64,000 nucleotides of DNA from Parapedobacter pyrenivorans. Its GTDB lineage: Bacteria; Bacteroidota; Bacteroidia; Sphingobacteriales; Sphingobacteriaceae. Below the pieces are notes generated by a model that saw nothing but the letters and a program-made list of their open reading frames with translations, was not told the origin of the DNA and did no database searches. The stretch is from assembly GCF_014636865.1 (NCBI RefSeq), contig NZ_BMER01000001.1:670718-734717 (forward strand). The letters are read 5' to 3'. The translations under genes were made by a program, and so were the position numbers. Shown piece after piece: positions 8,977 to 18,373 of this stretch. How positions within the stretch are numbered: position 1 is the first letter of the stretch; each line of letters opens with the position of its first letter.

Positions 8977-9987
8977 TTAGTTATCCATTGGTGGCGCACC
9001 CCCCGCAATCCGTGTGGTTTCCATCATCTTCACCTCGACCACATAAGTGCCCTCCATCTTGATCTGATAAGAAAATGCGGGGTTAGCGGCGCTGTTTGGT
9101 TGACCTTCTATAATCACGTATTGACTGGGAATGCGATAATAATGTAACCAACCCCAATCTGTTACGCCATCGTTATATGCGGCCAACGGGAAAGGGGCCA
9201 CTTCAAAATCACAGATCAGTGCCGTATCTGTAACAATCACTTCGTTGAATTTCGCATATGTTTCAAACATTGGCCTATCCCCACGCTTAATAATCTCACC
9301 TTCAGCAGGGTTAAACGCATCTCCGTTCCTGTCCACGATTTTGAGTATAACGCGCGCTCCATCGTTCGAAATTTTTGTAACGGAAAACCTAGGAGCCGAT
9401 AAGCCGGTAAAAACCTCTGCCGATGTAGAGGCATTATTTTGTAAAGTTGTCACTTCGTATAACTCGTCGTTTGTCGGATCGACTACATGTATTTCGGCAA
9501 AGGACTCATAAAACTTGGTTCCCCAACGATTTGATGCCTCGAGATCAAAAATATACTCCCCCAAAGGTAGGTTTGCCGACGCTCGGTTGAAACTAATCTG
9601 ACCACTGACTTCATTAAATTCCATGGGTGTCACCTGCTTCAATTCACGTTTCGCATTTAACAACTCTACTGTTGTATCCGTGGCCGCGTTGAACGTCATA
9701 CCATCTTTAAAAACCTCCACATCATACTCAGTAAAGAATTCAGACGGAGCGGGCTCACCAGTAGCCTTATGCCTCAAGTTGAGCATCTTGAATGTGAATG
9801 GTGGCGTTGAACCATCCGCATTGATACGGTCGGACAACGTCAGTGTCATACCGCGCTTAGCAAAAATTACATTATCGCGGTACCGAATGGTATCACTTAA
9901 GAAGCCCTGTTCAATTTTCGAACAAGAAAGGCTAAATGCGATTACAGCAATGATAGCCAAAAATTTAAATAATGTCTTTACTTTCAT
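8977..9987 (-). CDS. DUF5007/SusE-like lipoprotein (locus 2)
   Basis: A 336-aa lipoprotein. I chose the ATG at 9987 because the signal peptide (MKVKTLFKFLAIIAVIAF, then SLSC) starts there. An earlier in-frame ATG would overlap the FAS1 gene and add eight residues. The body has Ig-like beta-rich character (GFLSDTIRYRDNVIFAKRG, MLNLRHKATGEPAPSEF, LPLGEYIFDLEASNRWG), resembling DUF5007 and SusE-type proteins. The N-terminal half matches the locus 1 gene at 1-1227, but there is no DUF4859-type tail. It is probably a surface accessory lipoprotein of the SusCD system. Confidence 0.75.
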   Translation of the reverse strand: MKVKTLFKFLAIIAVIAFSLSCSKIEQGFLSDTIRYRDNVIFAKRGMTLTLSDRINADGSTPPFTFKMLNLRHKATGEPAPSEFFTEYDVEVFKDGMTFNAATDTTVELLNAKRELKQVTPMEFNEVSGQISFNRASANLPLGEYIFDLEASNRWGTKFYESFAEIHVVDPTNDELYEVTTLQNNASTSAEVFTGLSAPRFSVTKISNDGARVILKIVDRNGDAFNPAEGEIIKRGDRPMFETYAKFNEVIVTDTALICDFEVAPFPLAAYNDGVTDWGWLHYYRIPSQYVIIEGQPNSAANPAFSYQIKMEGTYVVEVKMMETTRIAGGAPPMDN

Positions 9988-10010
9988 CTTGCAGTAACTA
10001 TATATCATCA

Positions 10011-10730
10011 TTAATTTGCCGTAGATTGTTCATTGAAAAACAGCCTATGATAGCCATCCAATACATGTACGATTCCTGTAGTAGTGATGATACCGGAGGT
10101 CTGTACGTCGATCCGTGTATCTCGCAATTCTTCAGGAATGGCACTTTGATTTGATTCTTCACTATCGCGCGTACCTACCACTTTTGTATAATACAAATAA
10201 TCGACGTAGTCGACGTAATCGCTATAATCCCTGGTACGTCGTAACCCTAATAAAATTCGTGTATCATCCATCGGACCAAACAAACTTTCGTAATACGCAC
10301 CTTCTATGGCGAGCTGGTCGCGTTCGATAGCCCCTTCAAACAAATATATCTTCAGCGAATCGTTTAGTTCCTCTGCGTCCAGATCATCGATGCTGAAACT
10401 GATGTTTTCATCGCCATCCTCAATAATCCGCTCTTGCTTCTTCGCGCTCACATAATCGGCAACGCCCTCGTTGGTTGTCGCAAAAAAGGTAACGTTACTG
10501 TTGACCAGATCCTTTAGGCCCGCCTTGTCGATAATGCGCACTAACGAATCAAATTTGGGATGCGAATCGAGGAAATCATACGTTGTCATGTTGACATTGG
10601 GGTTGTGTACGCCACCATCGTTTATGTAGTCATCCTTATCGCATGAAACCAGTAATACGATTGCTAAGAGAAGCCCCGTAGGTACAATCAGCTTACCTAT
10701 GTATTTTATCATCTTTTTAATACCTATCAT
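10011..10730 (-). CDS. Fasciclin (FAS1)-domain lipoprotein (locus 2)
   Basis: A 239-aa lipoprotein (lipobox LVSC) with one FAS1 domain: MTTYDFLDSHPKFDSLVRI, a TFFATTN box and TTGIVHVLDGYHRLFF at the end. It lies 11 bp after susD, and the DUF5007-like gene follows. The locus 1 homologue carries an additional DUF4859-type domain, so the two loci differ by domain gain or loss. An in-frame repeat (DYSDYVDYVDYLYY) lies before the last strand. FAS1 usually mediates adhesion or protein binding; the role here is inferred from context. Confidence 0.85.
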   Translation of the reverse strand: MIGIKKMIKYIGKLIVPTGLLLAIVLLVSCDKDDYINDGGVHNPNVNMTTYDFLDSHPKFDSLVRIIDKAGLKDLVNSNVTFFATTNEGVADYVSAKKQERIIEDGDENISFSIDDLDAEELNDSLKIYLFEGAIERDQLAIEGAYYESLFGPMDDTRILLGLRRTRDYSDYVDYVDYLYYTKVVGTRDSEESNQSAIPEELRDTRIDVQTSGIITTTGIVHVLDGYHRLFFNEQSTAN

Positions 10731-10741
10731 TTTACTATTAA

Positions 10742-12358
10742 TTAAATTTTACCCCGCCAGTATTCGGTCTGTACCAAATATCGGTTTTCGCTAAAGAGTC
10801 TCGGATCTACTGGCCAAAAGAATCCGCCTTGTTTGAACCGAGTGTCTGTAAGCCATGGCACATAGTCAAAACATTTGCGCGTTCGGACTAAATCAAAAAA
10901 TAGATGACCCTCTAGATAAAGTTCCTTGCCCCGCTCCAAGATGTATTCCGTCATTATTTTTTCTTCAGACATATCGGCGGTGAGAAGCGAAGTCTCCGAT
11001 GCACCATAATGCTCTCTGAACCCGTTAATGACCTCGATTGCACGTGGCATGTTACCTTGATACAATGCGATTTCCGCTTGAAGCAACAAAATATCACTTA
11101 GCCGGAATAGCGTCATATTGTTGCTGAGATGAGGTTCCAATTCCTGGCCAGGGTTGCGAAAGATTACATTGCTATACTTCACGCACACCGGTCGCTCGGC
11201 CGAATAATCCTCAAAATTACTTCTAAACCGAATATCTTTTGTGTCCAACGCATTTACTAACACTTCCTCCCACACCCACTGTGCGATGTCCGCATGCCAA
11301 ACCCACTGCCATTCTGCCTTCAACTCATAAAAATGCGAAGTTAGATATCCAGGTTTCACGAAAAATGCCGCATCGGCACCGTATGTGGGAATGTAGTTAT
11401 TGTTCAAAAATTTCATCCCGATATGCCCATCAGTGCCCTCCAGTGTATTTTCACTCATATTGAGCTCAAATATTCCTTCGGACGACCGCCCGATAAAGAT
11501 ATTGTGATAATTCGCGGTGTCAGCTTGGGAATAGCCCCCCTCTGTCAATAATGTTAAAATCGTAGTATCCGCGCTAAACACATCCCTCACTTCCGGCTGG
11601 TTTGACGAGAGATCGCTGGTTGTTGCCCGCCACAGGTACATATGTGCCAATAAGGCATAAACGGAACCTTTGTTAACGATAACAGCCCTTTCCGAAGAAT
11701 TGGTATATCCCCAATCCAACAATGCTGCTGCCTTGTGGCAGTCGTCTTCAATCTGCTTGAGCACATCTGCTCGCGGGCTCCGCGGTAATTGTGGGGCATT
11801 GATTGGATCATCATACGCCTCCGTTACCAAAGGCACGTCACCCCATACCTTAGTGAGCATGAAGTAGGTAAACGCACGCAAGAAATAAGCTTGTCCCATA
11901 ATCTTCTGCCGGAACGCTTCCGGATTATCCTGCTCCAACAACAACACGTCTTCAGGCACTAACGGCATTTCCTTGAGGATGATGTTAGACATGGTAATCG
12001 ACTTATAAAACAGCGTCCAATTCCCATAGGATTGAACCATGTAATTGCTTGTATAGTTTCCATTTCCGATTTCGTTATGCCCATATCCATCGGAATGTAC
12101 GCCGATATACATGTTGGCCGTCATATCACCATACATGTAGTATCGGTTTCCTACGCCGGAAAACCCATCCATGAGCGCGTTTCGCATTAGCGCATAGTTA
12201 CCAGCAATTGCATTATTTCCAGCACGCGCGTCATCCCAAAACACTTCGTTGTAGGTGGAGTTTTTAGGCTCTTCTTCTAAAAATTTCTCACAGGAAGCCA
12301 ATAAAACAACCATCAAACTAAGCGGAAGTAGCCTCCATATTTTATGATTCGATACCAT
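10742..12358 (-). CDS. RagB/SusD family nutrient-uptake outer membrane lipoprotein (locus 2)
   Basis: A 538-aa protein when started at the ATG at 12358, where the lipoprotein signal begins (MVSNHKIWRLLPLSLMVV, then LLASCEKFLEEEP). The longer reading frame to 12460 would run into susC and lacks a signal. SusD signatures are present: GQAYFLRAFTYFMLTKVWG, and near the end RGKELYLEGHLFFDLVRTRK. It follows susC by 10 bp. It is the substrate-binding surface lipoprotein that pairs with SusC. Confidence 0.95.
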   Translation of the reverse strand: MVSNHKIWRLLPLSLMVVLLASCEKFLEEEPKNSTYNEVFWDDARAGNNAIAGNYALMRNALMDGFSGVGNRYYMYGDMTANMYIGVHSDGYGHNEIGNGNYTSNYMVQSYGNWTLFYKSITMSNIILKEMPLVPEDVLLLEQDNPEAFRQKIMGQAYFLRAFTYFMLTKVWGDVPLVTEAYDDPINAPQLPRSPRADVLKQIEDDCHKAAALLDWGYTNSSERAVIVNKGSVYALLAHMYLWRATTSDLSSNQPEVRDVFSADTTILTLLTEGGYSQADTANYHNIFIGRSSEGIFELNMSENTLEGTDGHIGMKFLNNNYIPTYGADAAFFVKPGYLTSHFYELKAEWQWVWHADIAQWVWEEVLVNALDTKDIRFRSNFEDYSAERPVCVKYSNVIFRNPGQELEPHLSNNMTLFRLSDILLLQAEIALYQGNMPRAIEVINGFREHYGASETSLLTADMSEEKIMTEYILERGKELYLEGHLFFDLVRTRKCFDYVPWLTDTRFKQGGFFWPVDPRLFSENRYLVQTEYWRGKI

Positions 12359-12368
12359 CGTTATTTCG

Positions 12369-15300
12369 TTAAAATTGCAATTCAATACCAAACGTAAACC
12401 TTGTCGGAATGGGATATCCATCACCGCTATATTCTCCCCAATAGTTGACGGCTTCGGCATCCGGCAACCTACTAGACCGTTGGAACATCGCTAGGTTATC
12501 GGCGATCCCGTATACCCTCACATTATCCATTCCTACGCGTGAGAGGAAACTACTCGGCAGGTTATAAGCAAGACTGACGCTTTTTATTCGGAGATAATCA
12601 CCCCTGTCCAAAAAGTAAGTTTGGCCGGCCACAGAATAATACCTAAACGAACCCAACGGGTAAGCGGGCACCTCTGCCTGATCACCTGGCTTACGCCAAA
12701 TATTTACTTTACTGAGATCAGGAATCGCATATTGCGCGTATGTCCCGGTGCCGTTGGTTCCAGCGCCGTTTTCATATAAATCGGATGCATAAAGATTTAA
12801 CACATCGCGATCAAATGCAAAGTTAAACAGTAGGCCCAAGGTGAAATTCTTCCAAGTAAAATTGTTTGTCCACCCCCCAGTCCATTTCGGATTAGGATCG
12901 CCAATTGGTAGCTTATCCGGGTTGATTCCATCGTTGAATGGATCAATTATAAAGTCACCATCTACATCGCGCAGGAACATATCGCCCGGTTGGTACGCGC
13001 CACCGCCGCTAAAGCGGTCGCCAGTCAGTGGATTGATGGGAATATCATCCACCGTTGAATAAATTCCAAGTGTCTCATACAGATAAAATGTATTGATAGG
13101 GCTTCCTACGGAGAGGATATGGGTCTTATCAAACCGTGAACCCGTAACTACTAAATCGCGACCTGAATTAGGCAGGTTCATAATCTTATTTCTAACATAT
13201 GAGATATTCAATCGGCTGAACCACTGCACGGGGCTTGTTCTGGGTAGCGGATTAGCCATCAAAATAGCCTCTGCACCGTAGTTACGTACACCGATGGAGT
13301 TGGTCAGCGCCCGATCATATCCCGTAGTAATGGGAAGCACCACATCAAACAACGATTGCTTGTTCTCCTTATTGAACACATCGAACGCGAATGAGAAACG
13401 ACCATTCGCCACTTCTCCGTCCACGCCAATGTTCCACTGTACGGACCGTTCCCAACTGATATTAGGCTGAGCTACACCATCGACCAAATTAGGGGTGATC
13501 GCCGTGATACCGTTATATGACGTAGCTCCATTATTCCCCCAGTAGTTACCAGCGTTTACACGGTACAAGTTATATTGCAGGTAGTTGTTGCCAGGCAATC
13601 CGCCTGAGGTACCCAAACTCGCGCGCAGTTTCAGCAATGAAAATGCAGAGTTTTCCATGAAACTTTCTTCGGAAGCAAGCCACGCCACTGATACCGAAGG
13701 AAAATAACCCCATTTGTTGTTTTTGCCGAAACGGGAAGAACCATCACCCCGTATGCTCGCGGATAATAAATACCTGGAATCGTAATCATACGCCAATCGG
13801 CTGTAGAACGAAGCCATACTATAGGCTTGGTAGTCTGAAGACGCGCTTAAATATCGTTGTTGGAAACCCTGGATTACTTGAATTTGGTCTGAGGATCCGT
13901 TAGTTGCACCAGCATCTACCGAACGGTACTGATTATATTCCAAATCCGATCCCAGAATCCCGCTCAAGTTGTGTTTCTGTAAACTCTTCGTATAGCTGAA
14001 ATAATTAGAAGAAAGGAAATTGACTTGATTATCCGAAAAAACATTCTGCTCGTTGCCGGTAAAATTAGTCACCGCATTAGGTTGACTGACGTCCCTGCGG
14101 CTATTCGAATAGATATAGGAAGTTTGCGATGTGAACTGCAAGGCCTTGCTAAACTCGTAGCCTAGGTTGAGATTGAACGTAAGCTGGTTACCAATATTGA
14201 CATCTAAATCCTCGTTGTACATTCCCAACAGGTAATCTCTCCGGGTATCGCTAAGGTTAAAATAAGATGCCGGTGTCCACCTTGCATCCGTTCTGATGCC
14301 TTCACCTCCTCCTCTCGACCGGTCCGTACGTGTATAGGCTACGATGGGATTAATCATCAGTTTCTCTTTTAAAGCCCTCGACATCAGATTTAGACGCATG
14401 GAATAACGTTTGAAGCCCGTTGCTTTCACAATCCCGTCCTCGTCGTACAGCCCTGCACTGAATCGGTAGTTCGTTCCTCCCGTTCCGCCTCCGCTCAAAC
14501 TCAGATCAGCACTATTGATACGTCCGGTCCGATAGAAAAGATCCTGCCAATCTGTTTGGCCGTTGAAAGCAGGATTTAAACTATCGGTTAGTAAATAAGA
14601 GAGCCTTCGATAGTCAATACCCCCACTCTCGCCGCCATCCCTTAGCGGTTTCAGGTCTTCCAGAAGTCGCATCTTTTGCCTCCGCTCCTCGGCTCCAACG
14701 ACGACATCTCGTAACTCAGGCCGAGAGGTTAGACCAGTGTACGCTGATACCATCACTTGTGGTTCCGTGCTACGACCTTTTTTAGTGGTGATCATAATGA
14801 CTCCATTTGCAGCCCGTGATCCATAGATTGCAGCTGCGGATGCATCTTTAAGCACATCAATGCTCTCAATATCCTGCGGGTTAATACCCGCAATAAAATT
14901 GGTTCCTGTGCCTGTCTGCGGACTGGTATACTGCTGTGGTGGTTGTGGCACACCATCTACCACATATAGTGGCGCATTACCAACGCTGAATTCATCATAC
15001 TCTCGACTTAAACTGGTATTCCCCCGCACCTGTACCACAGGTGTAGCTCCCGGCTCGCCAGTAAAATTCTGGACATTTACGCCCGCTAGACGCCCCTGCA
15101 AAAGTTGATCAAAGCTTGCCGCAGGCAAGTTGGCCAATTCTTTACCAGAAATGCTTGAAATAGCGGCTGTTGTCTTTTTCCGAGTTACTTGTTGGTACCC
15201 AATAATAACTACCTCATCCAGTGAACTTTGCGACTCATGAAGCTTTATTTCAATACTACTTCTGTTTTCAATATTTACAGACTGCTTATCAAAACCCATT

Positions 15301-15515
15301 AAAGAAAACTCCAACGTAGTATTTCTACCTGCGTCAATCACAAACATGCCTTCGTCATCCGTCTGCGTACCGCCAGGCGCTCCCTTTAAAGAAACGGTTA
15401 CGCCTGCCAACGGACTTCCGCTTTCATCAGTCACCACTCCCCTTATCGGCCCGGACTGGGCCCAACACCAAGCGTGCCAAATACAATAAAAAACAAGTAA
15501 AATATTTCTCTTCAT
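12369..15515 (-). CDS. SusC/RagA family TonB-linked outer membrane transporter (locus 2)
   Basis: A 1048-aa protein with a signal peptide ending at AWCWAQ, a carboxypeptidase-regulatory-like domain (GVVTDESGSPLAGVTVSLKG) and a TonB box region (LDEVVIIGYQ). The plug (GRLAGVNVQNFTGEPGATP, SAAAIYGSRAANGVIMITTK) and a barrel ending in TFGIELQF follow. Plug and barrel motifs resemble locus 1 SusC, so the two loci are likely ancient duplicates. It heads the five-gene locus 2 operon, with a promoter-like box about 170 bp upstream. Confidence 0.96.
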   Translation of the reverse strand: MKRNILLVFYCIWHAWCWAQSGPIRGVVTDESGSPLAGVTVSLKGAPGGTQTDDEGMFVIDAGRNTTLEFSLMGFDKQSVNIENRSSIEIKLHESQSSLDEVVIIGYQQVTRKKTTAAISSISGKELANLPAASFDQLLQGRLAGVNVQNFTGEPGATPVVQVRGNTSLSREYDEFSVGNAPLYVVDGVPQPPQQYTSPQTGTGTNFIAGINPQDIESIDVLKDASAAAIYGSRAANGVIMITTKKGRSTEPQVMVSAYTGLTSRPELRDVVVGAEERRQKMRLLEDLKPLRDGGESGGIDYRRLSYLLTDSLNPAFNGQTDWQDLFYRTGRINSADLSLSGGGTGGTNYRFSAGLYDEDGIVKATGFKRYSMRLNLMSRALKEKLMINPIVAYTRTDRSRGGGEGIRTDARWTPASYFNLSDTRRDYLLGMYNEDLDVNIGNQLTFNLNLGYEFSKALQFTSQTSYIYSNSRRDVSQPNAVTNFTGNEQNVFSDNQVNFLSSNYFSYTKSLQKHNLSGILGSDLEYNQYRSVDAGATNGSSDQIQVIQGFQQRYLSASSDYQAYSMASFYSRLAYDYDSRYLLSASIRGDGSSRFGKNNKWGYFPSVSVAWLASEESFMENSAFSLLKLRASLGTSGGLPGNNYLQYNLYRVNAGNYWGNNGATSYNGITAITPNLVDGVAQPNISWERSVQWNIGVDGEVANGRFSFAFDVFNKENKQSLFDVVLPITTGYDRALTNSIGVRNYGAEAILMANPLPRTSPVQWFSRLNISYVRNKIMNLPNSGRDLVVTGSRFDKTHILSVGSPINTFYLYETLGIYSTVDDIPINPLTGDRFSGGGAYQPGDMFLRDVDGDFIIDPFNDGINPDKLPIGDPNPKWTGGWTNNFTWKNFTLGLLFNFAFDRDVLNLYASDLYENGAGTNGTGTYAQYAIPDLSKVNIWRKPGDQAEVPAYPLGSFRYYSVAGQTYFLDRGDYLRIKSVSLAYNLPSSFLSRVGMDNVRVYGIADNLAMFQRSSRLPDAEAVNYWGEYSGDGYPIPTRFTFGIELQF

Positions 15516-15682
15516 ATGACAAGATTTAATTAATTATACAAGCGTCTTATAGAAATTTTTCTAGGCAAGAAGGCCGGTCGAACATTATCAGATGTCGCAA
15601 AAACACTTTTAATATAATAATAAGTACGCCCTCGCGAAATCTCAGTGATGATTTAAAATTGGTATTAGCGTTTATCTGATAG

Positions 15683-15720
15683 CAAAGGTACTTTTGCTTT
15701 AAACTACATTGTAGTCAAAT
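15683..15720 (-). promoter_or_regulatory. Promoter of locus 2 susC with a nearby palindrome
   Basis: On the minus strand TACCTTTG (15683-15690) matches TAnnTTTG. Upstream lies the palindrome ACTACATTGTAGT (15703-15715), flanked by TTTGAC (15714-15719). The 37-bp element of loci 1 and 3 is absent, so locus 2 is probably under different control. Beyond this, the 285-bp gap 15516-15800 shows only AT-rich leader sequence. Confidence 0.5.
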
Positions 15721-15800
15721 TTTCACCATTGCCAGGCAAATTTTGATTCACTATATTGATAACGTTTGGTCAAACCCTCACCAACCGATCGCATTGTCAT

Positions 15801-18125
15801 TTATCGCTTTACCGTTCTTGCTACGAACAACGGCCCCCCGCGGCTACCCGTATGGGGTGCAATTTTCACCTTGATACGATCTTTTCCACTGGTCAGTTCT
15901 TCCGGTATATCGTATTGCACAGCAACGAATGATCCATCTTTGAGTCCGCTGATGTTTTGGCTAGCAACGGTTTGGCTATCTACCTGGATATCGAATGTCT
16001 TGCTGCCCGTGTAGCCACCCCAATATTCGAAGACGAGTGCCATCGCGTGCTCAGGCAAAACTTCCATTTCGAAGCCAAACCATCCGCCACGCTCAGCTTG
16101 GCGTGCTTTGCGATCCTGTATCTGTACCACATAGGCTTCCTCACCGATGTAGTTATGATCGCGCTCCGGTTGCATTTCGCCGAGTTGGAAAAAGTCGTGC
16201 GTGATGGATTCCAGCCGGGCCCGTTCCTCCTTTTCCGCTTCATACTCGGCTTGGCGTTCTTCCCATTCCTGCTGGGTAAAGACATCCCAATAAACCGAAT
16301 AGCGTTCATCATAGACCGTATAAAAGGGCTGCATGTACACGTCACGTGGTTTACCTACGTCCTGTGTATGAAATGTGTTAACTGTTCCCGTGGGTTCAAC
16401 CCATGCTTTCGGATCGGTATTCTCGGTAAAAAATACAGGCACGAATTCCGGATCTTTCGCGTGTGGGTCGTGGACCTGCCCCAATTCGCCAGCCATCACC
16501 AGCGGACCGTATAACACCGCCAAGCGTGTGGGGTCATCCGGCATGTCTTCCTTTCGAAGCGAGAAGGGGAATTCCACTTCTACATGGTCACCGTCTTCCC
16601 AGACGCGGCTTATTGATACAAAGCTGCCCGGCCTATCGGCTATTGCCATAGCCTCGCCGTTTATCTTGATGGTCATTCCCCTATCCGCCCAATAAGGGTA
16701 GCGCACCTTCAAATCGAATTGCTGCTTATTGTCCAGATCGAAGGTCAGCGCCGTCCCTTGTTGTCGCGGAAAGTTCGTTTCCTGTTTCACAGCTAAACCT
16801 TTTTCCTCCCATTTTAGTTCTGAGGCTATAAATTGGCTAATGTATAATTCATCATCATTGTGATAGTAGATATGCCCGGCATACTTCGCATGGTTTTCCA
16901 TGCCCGTACCCACGCAACAAGTAAAGCCAAACGGATCCTGGTAATGCTTATGCCCCCCCATCTCCAAGGATAGGTTATAAGTAACATGGCCTGTTTCGGG
17001 GTGTTGTGAAGCCAGTATCTGATTGAATAACGACCGTTCGTAATAATCCGCCACTTCAGCATTTGGTTCCCACTGGAATATATGGTCTGAGAGCTTCAGC
17101 ATGTTATACACATTGCAGGTTTCCGTGGTCTCGTCACTCAACCGTTTGCTCAATTTATCCGGCTTTCCGAAGTATTCGTGGTTGGCGTTGCCACCAGTCA
17201 CGTAGGAATGGTGAAGCACCACCCGGTTCCAGAAAAACAATGCGGCATTGCGGTCATTATTATCTCCCGTCGCCTCGTAGCGGTTGGCCAATCCGATAAC
17301 TTTGGGAATCTGGGTATTGGCATGCAATCCGTTAAGCGAATCCTTGCCCTGCACCAGGTTGTCCAGCACGGCCCTGTGGTAAAAGGACCCGGCCATGTCG
17401 AGGTACTTTTGATCTTGCGTATAATGATATAAATCCACCAGCGCATCGTTTATACCACCGTGTTCGCAATGCAGTACCTGCTGCATCTGCTCGTCGGTAA
17501 GCGGATCGATGATCGTGCCTATCCAACCGGCAAAAAGGCTGGCCACGGTGAGGGCTTTCTCATTGCCAAGCAGCACATATGCGTCATTCAATCCGGCGAG
17601 CACTTTGTGGTGGGTGTAAAATGGTGCCCAGATACCGTTGAGATCAAATCCCTGTGAACGGATATTTCCCTTCGCAATTTCATGCTCAAAAACTTCTTTG
17701 CCATTGTCAAACGCCCCGATGTAACCGTTGCCGTCAGCCTCTTGGCATAGCGCAAGCTCGTCCACGATGTAGTCGGCGCGAGTTTTGAATTCCTTATTGC
17801 CCGTGCCATTATACATCAATGCGCATGCTGAAAGATAATGTCCCAAACTATGGCCCGCCAGCGATTGGGCTTCCCAGCCCCCATAGCTTTCGGCTTTGGG
17901 TTCTAGCCCGGCGTTTTGGCGGAATCGGGCCAGAAAGCGGTCGGGTTCGTATGCCAACAGGATTTTTTCATTCAATTCGGTAGCATGCTTAAAAGGACCG
18001 TCCAGAAGTTTCACCGCCGTCAACGGAAAGTTGGTCACTTCCCTAGGTATTTCGTCGTTGTTGCCTGAACAAGCTACTGCCGTTGCCATTACTGCAATAA
18101 TCATCACATGTGGAAATATCTTCAT
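15801..18125 (-). CDS. Glycoside hydrolase family 127 (DUF1680), beta-L-arabinofuranosidase-like lipoprotein
   Basis: A 774-aa protein from the ATG at 18125, chosen because a lipoprotein signal (MKIFPHVMIIAVMATAVACS) begins there; a frame extension to 18152 adds nine residues. The GH127 core is clear: GGWEAQSLAGHSLGHYLSAC, GIWAPFYTHHKVLAGL. The zinc-thiolate site known from HypBA1 appears conserved: Glu335 and Cys337 in TETCNVYN, and Cys403-Cys404 in GFTCCVGTGMENH. Glu317 in NHEYFG is a candidate acid/base. C-terminal domains (DUF4986-like and a beta-sandwich) follow. GH127 enzymes release beta-L-arabinofuranose, for example from hydroxyproline-linked arabino-oligosaccharides. It stands alone but carries the same upstream element as loci 1 and 3. 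Confidence 0.9.
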   Translation of the reverse strand: MKIFPHVMIIAVMATAVACSGNNDEIPREVTNFPLTAVKLLDGPFKHATELNEKILLAYEPDRFLARFRQNAGLEPKAESYGGWEAQSLAGHSLGHYLSACALMYNGTGNKEFKTRADYIVDELALCQEADGNGYIGAFDNGKEVFEHEIAKGNIRSQGFDLNGIWAPFYTHHKVLAGLNDAYVLLGNEKALTVASLFAGWIGTIIDPLTDEQMQQVLHCEHGGINDALVDLYHYTQDQKYLDMAGSFYHRAVLDNLVQGKDSLNGLHANTQIPKVIGLANRYEATGDNNDRNAALFFWNRVVLHHSYVTGGNANHEYFGKPDKLSKRLSDETTETCNVYNMLKLSDHIFQWEPNAEVADYYERSLFNQILASQHPETGHVTYNLSLEMGGHKHYQDPFGFTCCVGTGMENHAKYAGHIYYHNDDELYISQFIASELKWEEKGLAVKQETNFPRQQGTALTFDLDNKQQFDLKVRYPYWADRGMTIKINGEAMAIADRPGSFVSISRVWEDGDHVEVEFPFSLRKEDMPDDPTRLAVLYGPLVMAGELGQVHDPHAKDPEFVPVFFTENTDPKAWVEPTGTVNTFHTQDVGKPRDVYMQPFYTVYDERYSVYWDVFTQQEWEERQAEYEAEKEERARLESITHDFFQLGEMQPERDHNYIGEEAYVVQIQDRKARQAERGGWFGFEMEVLPEHAMALVFEYWGGYTGSKTFDIQVDSQTVASQNISGLKDGSFVAVQYDIPEELTSGKDRIKVKIAPHTGSRGGPLFVARTVKR

Positions 18126-18222
18126 AACACTGTGTACTTTGCCTATATCCAATGATGCATGTACCCTTGTCGTATAGTTAGTTTATCATGGTTACGTATG
18201 CCCAATACGCATCGGGTAGATA

Positions 18223-18287
18223 CAAAGGTAAAGGCATAGGTTATACAACACTAACCGGATATTAGCGGAAAGGGGTAGAAATTTAAC
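18223..18287 (-). promoter_or_regulatory. Promoter and shared 37-bp operator-like element of the GH127 gene
   Basis: On the minus strand TACCTTTG (18223-18230) is a full -7 match. Twenty bases upstream begins the 37-bp element (18251-18287), which includes GTTAAATTTC and CCGCTAATATCCGGTTAG on the minus strand. It shares 27 of 37 bases with the locus 3 copy. The predicted leader is about 90 nt. The divergent gene at 18374 starts 87 bp beyond the element and might share it. Confidence 0.7.
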
Positions 18288-18373
18288 AGGCTTATCATCC
18301 GAGCGCCTCCTCCATATTTTTTCATATATTAGTGGCATGATAAACCATAACTAACCATTTTTAACGTTGTTAT

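Noticed and set aside
10195-10235. Short tandem-looking repeat in the FAS1 gene
   Set aside because: It is an in-frame codon repeat giving DYSDYVDYVDY; it is too short and imperfect to be a separate repeat element.
12359-12460. Longer start of the locus 2 susD gene
   Set aside because: It overlaps susC and would bury the lipoprotein signal; the ATG at 12358 is better.
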